A stretch of DNA of 43,807 nt. Origin: JBMNUM01 sp050946275 (GTDB taxonomy: Bacteria > Actinomycetota > Coriobacteriia > Coriobacteriales > CADBOM01). Of the stretch, positions 23,089 to 30,277 are shown one piece after another; positions within the stretch are counted from its first letter, which is position 1, and the number at the start of each line of letters is the position of its first letter. Location of the stretch: assembly GCA_050946275.1 (NCBI GenBank), contig JBMNUM010000018.1, forward strand, positions 1-43,807, written 5' to 3'. The notes beneath the pieces are model-generated. The model was not told the DNA's origin and ran no database searches. It worked only from the letters and a program-made list of their open reading frames with translations. The position numbers and the translations under genes are program-made.

Positions 23089-24016
23089 CTTCGGCACCTC
23101 CCAACAGCAGGTAGAGCGCTGCCATCCTCACGAGAATTCCCGCATACACCTGGTCGAGGATGACCGAGCGCTCGGGATTGTCCGCCATGTAGCTATCGAG
23201 CTCGACACCGCGGTTGATCGGCCCGGGGTGGCAGATGATCGCCTCGGGCTTCATGAGGCGCTCGCGCTCGCGGTTGAGACCGTAGAGCATGCTGTATTCG
23301 CGCAGCGATGGGAACGGCGCATCCTCGAGCCGCTCGCGCTGGATGCGCAGCATGTAGACGACGTCGAGCTCGGGCAGCGCCTCATCGAGCTTGCTCGTCA
23401 CATGGTCGATGCCGAGCACGTCGGGGCGCGCGGGAAGCAACGTCGCCGGTGCGATCACCGTGACCTCGCAGCCCATGATCTTGAGCGCGGGAACGAGAGA
23501 GCCACACACGCGCGAATGCCTGATGTCGCCCACGATGCCGACCTTGAGGCCATCGAGGTCGCCCTTGCGCTCCCAGATGGCGTAGAGGTCGAGCAGGGCC
23601 TGCGTCGGATGCTGGTGCTTGCCGTCGCCGGCATCGATGACCTTGACGTCGACGAGCTCGGCGATCTTGCGCGGCACGCCCGCGTGGCGGTCGCGCACGA
23701 CGATCATGTCGACTTTGTAGGAGCACAGCGTCTCGATGGTGTCCGAGAGGCTCTCTCCCTTCGTCGTCGAGGTGGACGAGCCGCCGAAGTTGAGCGTGTC
23801 GCACGACAGGCGTTTCTCCGCGATCTCGAACGATGAGCGCGTCCGCGTTGAGGGCTCGTTGAACATGTTGACGACGGTGAAACCGCGCAACGTGGGGATC
23901 TTCTTGATACGGCGCTCGTTGACGCTCTTGAAGCGCTGCGCCGTCTGGAGGATCGTCATGATGTCATCGCGGGAGTACTCGGTTATGTCGATGAGATGCT
24001 TGTGGGGAAACGCCAT
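23072..24016 (-). CDS. pyrB: Aspartate carbamoyltransferase catalytic chain
   Basis: Joins carbamoyl phosphate and aspartate, the committed step of pyrimidine synthesis. The protein is 314 aa. The carbamoyl-phosphate motif is 'VNMFNEPSTRTRSSFEIAEK', the mobile loop lysine is in 'GSSTSTTKGESLSDTI', and 'KHQHPTQALLDLYAI' and 'ICHPGPINRGVELDS' complete the site. No pyrI regulatory chain is present. The ATG is 1 bp after the pyrR stop. Confidence 0.97.
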   Translation of the reverse strand: MAFPHKHLIDITEYSRDDIMTILQTAQRFKSVNERRIKKIPTLRGFTVVNMFNEPSTRTRSSFEIAEKRLSCDTLNFGGSSTSTTKGESLSDTIETLCSYKVDMIVVRDRHAGVPRKIAELVDVKVIDAGDGKHQHPTQALLDLYAIWERKGDLDGLKVGIVGDIRHSRVCGSLVPALKIMGCEVTVIAPATLLPARPDVLGIDHVTSKLDEALPELDVVYMLRIQRERLEDAPFPSLREYSMLYGLNRERERLMKPEAIICHPGPINRGVELDSYMADNPERSVILDQVYAGILVRMAALYLLLGGAEDGIAG

Positions 24017-24017
24017 C

Positions 24018-24617
<600 letters not shown>

Positions 24618-24797
24618 GAGTGCTTCCTTTCCGGATGCGACCCTGCGCACACATCCCGCCTGCAGCTTGCAGCCGCAACAAAAAGGCCCCTGTCGACCAT
24701 ACGACAAAGGCTCCACGGGAATGCTATGTCTCGAGCTGCATCCTAGCTTCGCCTTCGCGGCATCACGGTACCGCACTTAAAGGTCGAGGTAAGTATA
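24618..24797 (-). promoter_or_regulatory. pyr operon leader with -10 box and mutually exclusive hairpins
   Basis: On the minus strand a good -10 box TATACT (24797-24792) lacks a clear -35 and would give a leader of about 170 nt. CGAAGGC (24757-24751) can pair with GCCUUUG (24711-24705), which is also the 5' arm of the terminator at 24677-24711. This is an antiterminator/terminator switch. A bulged stem around 24718-24740 lies between and might be the PyrR site, but I could not match the known PyrR consensus with confidence. The stretch 24798-24922 holds no gene that I can see. Confidence 0.65.
24677..24711 (-). terminator. Attenuator terminator in the pyr leader
   Basis: GCCTTTGTCG (24711-24702) pairs with CGACAGGGGC (24695-24686), with two G-U pairs, and is followed by CTTTTTGTT. 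It lies about 60 bp before the pyrR start, inside the leader, and so would stop transcription before the operon. Confidence 0.75.
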
Positions 24798-24922
24798 CGC
24801 CATTTCAGCCGGCTTGCACTCGATTTCTCTGCATAGATACCGCCCGTGTGGCCGAAATCGCCAAGCACGCATGTCAATCTAGGCGGGGCCCGTCAAGCAT
24901 GGAGCCCCACACCCATCCCGCA

Positions 24923-25954
24923 TCATGCGGCGGCGGGCTTCTCCTCCTCCTTGCCGAACAGCCAGCTCCATTTGAGGCGCATGAACGCATCGAGCGGCTT
25001 TCGGAGGAACGGCAACAGGCACACCAGCGTCACAAGTACGGCGATTCCCGTCAAGAAGAGCGGGGCGAGGACGGGGTCGGATATCAGCGGCAAATCGAAC
25101 AGCCCGTTGTTCACGCATATGCATTTGATGATCCGGTGGAACACGTATATCGAAAGCGTATTTTTGCCGAGGAAAGCCAGCCATCGAACCTCGCGCTTCG
25201 GGATGATGCTCACCACCGCGACCGACAGCCAGACGGCAACGAGGTATACGGTCCCCCTGCCGAGCACGCCCTGAAGCACGGTGCTCGGGTAGGGGGAGTT
25301 CCCGTAGACATATGTGAACTGCCGCAAGAGAAGCGACCCGCCGCCCATCCAGTAGCAGACGACGAACAGCGCCGCGGCGACCGCCACGACCTTCGCCGAC
25401 CTGCTCCTCGACACGCGCTCGAGGCGCTCGGTGCTGCAATAGTAGCCGGTGACGAAGAAGGGCAGGAACATGAACGTCCGCGCGATGGAGAACGTGTCGT
25501 CAAACACCTCGACGCACCCCGCCAGCAAGCCGAGCACGACGGAGACGATGATTGTGGGAAGCGGCTTCGACCGCGCGAGCACGGGCGTGATCAGATACCA
25601 GCTCGCGAGGGAGATAAGATACCATGGCGTGCTGCCGAAGTTCAGCGTCTTGAGGAACACGATGATCGTCTCGGGTCCGGGATAGAAGGCGATGATGACC
25701 GCCTGGAAAAGGAATCCCAGCACGACGAGGTTGATTATCTTGTTCGCGCGCAGGCCCTTCTCCTTCGTGTACACACGCTTTGCGAGAAAGCCCGAGACGA
25801 AGACGAACAGCGGCATGTGAAAGAGGTAGATGGTCGAGTAGAGGAGCCCCGTCACCTGCGCCTCGGCGCGCCCGTTCAGATAGAAGTGACCCAGGACGAC
25901 GAGGAGGATGAGCACTCCCCTCAGGTTGTCTATGAAGTGAATCCTTCCGCCCAT
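24923..25954 (-). CDS. Acyltransferase-3 family membrane protein
   Basis: Predicted integral membrane O-acyltransferase of the OafA/WecH/NolX group (343 aa, about ten hydrophobic segments). The family signature is the N-terminal 'RIHFIDNLRGVLILLVVLGH', in which the conserved histidine ends the first helix. 'LFHMPLFVFVSGFLAKRV' and 'LGKNTLSIYVFHRIIKC' follow. Such proteins acetylate or succinylate surface sugars or lipids, but the acceptor here is unknown. The ATG at 25954 is preferred over a GTG at 25972 for its GGGGAAGAAGG site. It starts 30 bp after dinB ends on the same strand. Confidence 0.8.
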   Translation of the reverse strand: MGGRIHFIDNLRGVLILLVVLGHFYLNGRAEAQVTGLLYSTIYLFHMPLFVFVSGFLAKRVYTKEKGLRANKIINLVVLGFLFQAVIIAFYPGPETIIVFLKTLNFGSTPWYLISLASWYLITPVLARSKPLPTIIVSVVLGLLAGCVEVFDDTFSIARTFMFLPFFVTGYYCSTERLERVSRSRSAKVVAVAAALFVVCYWMGGGSLLLRQFTYVYGNSPYPSTVLQGVLGRGTVYLVAVWLSVAVVSIIPKREVRWLAFLGKNTLSIYVFHRIIKCICVNNGLFDLPLISDPVLAPLFLTGIAVLVTLVCLLPFLRKPLDAFMRLKWSWLFGKEEEKPAAA

Positions 25955-25984
25955 GCCTTCTTCCCCAAGCACACCAGCACGAGA

Positions 25985-27313
25985 TCACGACGGGGAATCC
26001 GCCAGATCCGCCACGTCTTTCTGCTGTGCCATTGTACCCGTATCCCGGCCGTCGAAGCGCAGCTCTCGCCCGAAGCGGACGGCCTTCTCGCCAAAGCGGT
26101 CCTTCACGGCGTCCGTGGCCCACGCGAGCCTGCTGCTCTCCTCGGGAGCCATGCTCCCGTGCTCGCCTGGATCGACCGCGTCTTCGGCGGTGTTGGCTTC
26201 ATTGGCGTCGAAGAGCGAGAGCTGCTCGGCCCTCTTCCCGAACTCCGAGACGCCGACCCCCACGAGACGCAGGCCCGCACCCGGAGCCCACACCTCGTCG
26301 ACAAGCTTGTGGAGCACGGGCATCATCTGGCGCTCGTCGTCGACGGGCGTGTCGAGCGTCTTCTGCGCCGTGCGAATCGTGAGGTCGTGATAGCGCGCCT
26401 TGAGCGTGATGGTGTGACCGGCGAGCCCCTTATGGCGCAGGCGGCGACCGACCTTCGCGGCCAGCATGTCGATGGCAGCGACGATCTCGTCGCGGGTCTC
26501 GAGGTCCTTCGCGAATGTCTGCTCGTTGGAGACGGATTTCACCGGAGCGCGCTGCTCAACGCGCGCATCCTCCTCGCCACGAGCCCGCTTGATCATCGTC
26601 TCGGCGTTCTTGCCGAAGATCGAGTGGAGCAGCCTCTCGTCCGCCACGGCCAGGTCGCCGATGGTACGAATGCCGTACATCTCGAGTTTCTCGACCGTCT
26701 TGCCGCCGATGCCCGAGATCTTCCCCGCGGGGAGTGGGTCGAGGAACGAGCGCTCGTCCCCGGGATACACGGCCGTGAGCCCGTCGGGCTTATCGAGATC
26801 GGACGCGATCTTGGCGATGGTCTTCGTCGTGCCGACTCCCACCGAGCACGTGATGCCGAGCTCGGCCACGCGCGCGCGGATGCGCCGGGCGATGACGACG
26901 GGATGGTCGCCGATGTGCCTGCCGGGCGTGACATCGGCGAATGCCTCGTCGATCGACACCTGCTGCAGCGCGGGCGTCTCATCGCGGATGATGTCCATGA
27001 CCTTGTTCGACATCTCCTTGTAGCGGGGGTAGTTGCCGTGCGTCCAGATGGCGTTCGGGCACAACCGCGCGGCCTGCCATGAGGGCATGGCCGAATGCAC
27101 GCCGTACACGCGCGCCTCGTACGATGCGGTGGAAACCACGCCGCGCTTATCCGGACTTCCGCCGACGATCACGGGCTTGCCGCGCCAATCGGGATGATCG
27201 AGCTGCTCGACGGAGGCGAAGAACGCATCAAGGTCGACGAGCAGCACCGCCCGCCCGTTCCACGGCCGTAGCTCCTCCATGCCATCGTCGATATGCTCGT
27301 GCGAGTCAACCAT
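25985..27313 (-). CDS. dinB: DNA polymerase IV (Y family)
   Basis: Error-prone translesion polymerase, 442 aa. The catalytic palm has 'VLLVDLDAFFASVEQLDHPD' and 'ALQQVSIDEAFADVT', with the metal-binding Asp and Asp-Glu. A helix-hairpin-helix thumb ('ISGIGGKTVEKLEMYGI') and a little-finger domain follow. 'EQLSLFD' is a canonical sliding-clamp binding motif, and the 60 residues after it are an unusual tail. I use the ATG at 27313, which has no ribosome site; a TACACT 6 bases upstream could be a -10 box giving a leaderless message. An ATG at 27280 is the alternative start. Confidence 0.93.
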   Translation of the reverse strand: MVDSHEHIDDGMEELRPWNGRAVLLVDLDAFFASVEQLDHPDWRGKPVIVGGSPDKRGVVSTASYEARVYGVHSAMPSWQAARLCPNAIWTHGNYPRYKEMSNKVMDIIRDETPALQQVSIDEAFADVTPGRHIGDHPVVIARRIRARVAELGITCSVGVGTTKTIAKIASDLDKPDGLTAVYPGDERSFLDPLPAGKISGIGGKTVEKLEMYGIRTIGDLAVADERLLHSIFGKNAETMIKRARGEEDARVEQRAPVKSVSNEQTFAKDLETRDEIVAAIDMLAAKVGRRLRHKGLAGHTITLKARYHDLTIRTAQKTLDTPVDDERQMMPVLHKLVDEVWAPGAGLRLVGVGVSEFGKRAEQLSLFDANEANTAEDAVDPGEHGSMAPEESSRLAWATDAVKDRFGEKAVRFGRELRFDGRDTGTMAQQKDVADLADSPS

Positions 27314-27387
27314 GCAACCAGTGTACCGCGACGGAAAGAGATGCGTCGCTGCAGCATGCTCAGCACGGTGCCCGCAGCAAGCCTGGC

Positions 27388-27422
27388 GATGAGTCGATAA
27401 TGACAGTCATTATCGACTCATC
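27388..27422. repeat. 35-bp perfect palindrome with single central base
   Basis: GATGAGTCGATAATGAC (27388-27404), one A, then the exact reverse complement (27406-27422). It is the longest member of the GAGTC family and lies 74 bp upstream of dinB. No T-run follows on either side, so a terminator role is not obvious. Confidence 0.7.
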
Positions 27423-27453
27423 CGATGCCGTCACGCGGACATGCGCCGGCTCT

Positions 27454-27564
27454 TTGGCAATTTCGTTCGAAAAAGGGCGTCATTTCTGGCCGGAAAAGCA
27501 GGATTACGGCATTTCTTCACGAAAAAGGGCGTCTGAAACGCCCTTTTTCGAACGGAATTGCCAA
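27454..27564. repeat. GAAAAAGGGCGT inverted-repeat element, copy 1
   Basis: A 27-base left arm (27454-27480, TTGGCAATTTCGTTCGAAAA...) and right arm (27538-27564) match with one mismatch. A second, shorter left arm CGAAAAAGGGCGT (27520-27532) can also pair with the right arm (27538-27550), giving two alternative hairpins. The same design occurs at 37519-37628. There is no ORF inside that I believe. Between this element and the terminator at 27697 I see nothing else. Confidence 0.7.
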
Positions 27565-27696
27565 GATGGCTTCGCCAACCACGCAAGCACCACGCGCTGC
27601 GAGACAGCGGCGCTTGCGGCTAGGTCATGCAACCGGTCTTGCCGCCGCGGGCTCGACATGCCGCGGGACACCCTGCGGCGTGGGAGCACCCGGCGC

Positions 27697-27730
27697 AAAA
27701 AAGACCCGGGCTCCTCTCGGAACCCGGGTC
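27697..27730 (-). terminator. Terminator of the EF-G-like gene
   Basis: Read leftward, GACCCGGG (27730-27723) pairs with CCCGGGTC (27710-27703), with a further CC/GG pair inside, followed by TTTTTT (27702-27697). It is a textbook rho-independent terminator 30 bp past the stop codon. Confidence 0.9.
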
Positions 27731-27758
27731 CTGCTTGCAAGCGATGTCTAGTTGTAGA

Positions 27759-29822
27759 TTACTTGCTCTCCTTGGCGGCCTTGTACTCCTCGATGAGCTT
27801 CTGAGCAACATCGTAGGGAGCCTCCTCGTAGCCCTCGACCTCGATCGTGAAGGAGCCATTGCCGCGCGTCAGCGAGCGCAGGTCCTTGGCATAGTAGACG
27901 ACCTCGGCGTACGGGACACGAGCCTTGACCACGGAGTTGCCGGCATCGTCGGTGCCCATGTCGGTCACGCGGCCGCGACGGGTCGAGATGTCGCCCATGA
28001 TCGCGCCCTGGTACTGCGGGTCGGCCGTGACGGCGATGTTGGCCATCGGCTCGAGCAGGTACGGATCGGCCTTCTCGCAGCAGGCGCGGAAACCGATGCG
28101 CGCGGCGAGCTTGAACGCCATCTCGTTGGAGTCGACGACGTGCTCGGAACCGTCGTAGACGGCGCACTTGAGGTCGACCATCGGATAACCGGCGAGGAAG
28201 CCCTCCTCCATCGCAGCCTGGACGCCCTTATCGACAGCCGGGATGTAACCGCGGGAGATACGGCCGCCGACGATCTCGTCGAGGAACTCGTATCCGCCAC
28301 CCGGATTGGGCTCGAGGCGCAGCCAGCAATCGCCGAACTGTCCGGCACCACCGGTCTGCTTCTTATGGCGACCCTGGGCCTGCGCGGTCTTGCGAATCGT
28401 CTCACGATAGGGCACGCGGATGGGAATCGTCTTGACGACGATCTTGCTGCGCTCCTTGAGGCGCGAGGCCAGCAGGTCGAACGCGCCCTCGCCGAGCGTC
28501 GTGAGAATGGTCTGATGGGTCTCCTCGTTGCGGGAGAGCTTGACGCACGGGTCGAGCTCGGCGGCCTGCGCGAAAAACGTGCTCATCTTGTCCTCGTCGT
28601 TCTTGTTCTCGGCCTCGATGGCGACCGGGTACAGCGGCTCCGGGAACGGGATGGGCTTGAAGTCGATCTTGCCGCTCGTGGACAGCGTGTCGTTCGTGCG
28701 GGCCTCGGAGAGCTTCGGCACGACGATGATGTCGCCGGGGCAAGCGGAGGTGATCTCCTCGGTCTTGTTGCCGACCATCGTGTTGATGTGCGAGAACTTG
28801 TCCTTCTTGCCGTTGCGCGCGCAGACGAGCTCGTCGCCGGGCTTGATGGAGCCGGTGATGACCTTGAAGAAGCTCAGGCGGCCCACATACGGGTCGGACA
28901 GCGTCTTGAAGACGTAGCCGGCAGCCTCGTTGCCCAGGCCGACCTTCAGCGAGTCGCTGCCGTCCTTGAGCGGCACGAAGCGATGCTTGTCGGGAGCCGG
29001 GAAGAAGTCGACGATGTCGTCGAGCAGCTGGGTGACGCCCTGCTCGGACAGCGTGGAACCGACGTAAATCGGCATGAACACGCCCATCTCGACGGCGTTG
29101 TGCAGCGCGAGCTCGACCTCGGCCTGCTCGAGCTCCTCGCCCTCGAGGTACTTCATCATGATGTCGTCATCGGCCTCGGCGACGGCCTCGATGAGCTGAT
29201 CGCGGTACATCGCGGCCTCGTCAGCGTACTCGGCGGGGATGTCGGAAAGCTTCTCCTTGCCACCCTCCATCGTGCGGGCCTTCATGCGGACGAGGTCAAT
29301 CACGCCGTGGAAGTCGGAGTCGACGCCCATCGGAAGGGCGACCGGGCCGACACGCTTGCCGAAGCGCTGCTTGAGGTTGTCGACCGCGGAGTCGAACTCG
29401 GCGTTCTCGCGATCGATGTGGTTGATGTAGATGCCCCTGGCCAGCGACGCCTTGATGCCGCTCTCCCAGAGCTTGACCATCATGACCTGCGGGCCGGCCA
29501 CGGCGTCGACGACGTAGATGGCGGCCTCGGAGGCGAACATCGCGGCGACGGTGTCGCCGATGAAGTCGGGGGAGCCGGACGTGTCGAGAACGTTGATCTT
29601 GGTGTTGCGGTAGATCATGCTGCCCAGGCTCGTGGAAATCGTGAACTTGCGCTTGATCTCCTCGGGGTCATAGTCCATGCTCGACTTGCCGTCGGCCGTG
29701 GAGCCGAGACGGTCGGTCTTGCCGCACAGATGAAGCATGGCCTCTGCGAGCGAGGTCTTGCCTGCTCCATCCTGGCCTACAAGGACAACGTTGCGAACCT
29801 TGTCGGTGCTGAAGTCTGCCAT
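27759..29822 (-). CDS. EF-G-like translational GTPase with divergent G motifs
   Basis: Full-length elongation-factor-G homologue (687 aa) with the G domain, domains II and III, a domain IV-like region ('QTGGAGQFGDCWLRLEPNPG') and domain V ('GDISTRRGRVTDMGTDDAGN'). The GTPase motifs are unusual. G1 is 'GQDGAGKT' (16-23) instead of GHVDAGKT. G3 is 'DTSGSPDF' (80-87) instead of DTPGHxDF, so the catalytic histidine is missing. G4 is 'NHID' (134-137) instead of NKxD. Actinobacteria often carry such second EF-Gs. It is unlikely to be the main translocase and may work in recycling or stress. GGAGG precedes the ATG. Confidence 0.85.
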   Translation of the reverse strand: MADFSTDKVRNVVLVGQDGAGKTSLAEAMLHLCGKTDRLGSTADGKSSMDYDPEEIKRKFTISTSLGSMIYRNTKINVLDTSGSPDFIGDTVAAMFASEAAIYVVDAVAGPQVMMVKLWESGIKASLARGIYINHIDRENAEFDSAVDNLKQRFGKRVGPVALPMGVDSDFHGVIDLVRMKARTMEGGKEKLSDIPAEYADEAAMYRDQLIEAVAEADDDIMMKYLEGEELEQAEVELALHNAVEMGVFMPIYVGSTLSEQGVTQLLDDIVDFFPAPDKHRFVPLKDGSDSLKVGLGNEAAGYVFKTLSDPYVGRLSFFKVITGSIKPGDELVCARNGKKDKFSHINTMVGNKTEEITSACPGDIIVVPKLSEARTNDTLSTSGKIDFKPIPFPEPLYPVAIEAENKNDEDKMSTFFAQAAELDPCVKLSRNEETHQTILTTLGEGAFDLLASRLKERSKIVVKTIPIRVPYRETIRKTAQAQGRHKKQTGGAGQFGDCWLRLEPNPGGGYEFLDEIVGGRISRGYIPAVDKGVQAAMEEGFLAGYPMVDLKCAVYDGSEHVVDSNEMAFKLAARIGFRACCEKADPYLLEPMANIAVTADPQYQGAIMGDISTRRGRVTDMGTDDAGNSVVKARVPYAEVVYYAKDLRSLTRGNGSFTIEVEGYEEAPYDVAQKLIEEYKAAKESK

Positions 29823-29885
29823 ATCATTGCCTCCAATACATCGGGCGTGATTACCTAACCCCTTCTTAAAAAGAGCCTAGCGAAC

Positions 29886-29891
29886 ACTATA
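29886..29891 (-). promoter_or_regulatory. Candidate -10 box of the EF-G-like gene
   Basis: TATAGT on the minus strand within GGTATATAGTG, 63 bp before the ATG. No good -35 is visible. A worn GAGTC-type hairpin (29950-29972, GAGTCGAAGGAC-A-GTTCTCCAAC) lies further upstream. Confidence 0.35.
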
Positions 29892-29992
29892 TACCACCGG
29901 AGCGGAAATTGGCGCGAATTGGTGGCACGTTTTACGTAGTACGAGAACGAGTCGAAGGACAGTTCTCCAACCTGTCACGAAACGGTAGCCCG

Positions 29993-30147
29993 GCCGGCGG
30001 GTCGTCTCCGGAAGAATTGCGGAGCAACGGCGCCGCGCAGCTTCTGCGGGAGCGAAGGCTCGAGAGCGCGAAGCGCTCCCTCCTGAGCTGCAGAAGCGGA
30101 GCGGGGACGCGCTTTGCGGAGCCTTCTTCCGGAGACGACCCGCCGGC
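29993..30147 (+). repeat. Structured intergenic repeat, copy C (complete)
   Basis: The only copy whose outer stem is complete. 24 bases at 29993-30016 (GCCGGCGGGTCGTCTCCGGA...) are the exact reverse complement of 30124-30147. Inside are GCTTCTGC (30040-30047) with GCAGAAGC (30090-30097) and the hairpin GAGCGC-GAA-GCGCTC (30064-30078). It lies between divergent genes (EF-G-like and ileS). Conserved blocks shared with copies A and B lie mostly in 30014-30030 and 30079-30130. Confidence 0.8.
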
Positions 30148-30187
30148 AGGGCGGACAAGCTCCTATGACATGCCGCAGGCGGGCGCG

Positions 30188-30219
30188 TTGCAGCGTATTA
30201 CCCGCCGTCGCTCTATACT
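30188..30219 (+). promoter_or_regulatory. Candidate ileS promoter
   Basis: A TATACT -10 box (30214-30219) lies 59 bp before the ileS start. TTGCAG at 30188 is a poor -35 with a 20-bp spacer. The leader would be about 50 nt, too short for a T-box. Confidence 0.45.
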
Positions 30220-30277
30220 TTTGGGTTACGCGCACGCGCGTACAACATATACGACAACGAAGACGAAGGTATCTCAG

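Noticed and set aside
27504..27740. Small open frame inside repeat and terminator (similar one at 37441-37659)
   Set aside because: Each lies within inverted repeats, lacks a ribosome site and reads as translated repeat sequence.
30000..30277. T-box riboswitch before ileS
   Set aside because: The palindromic element was first taken for one, but no T-box core or specifier layout is visible and the predicted leader is too short.
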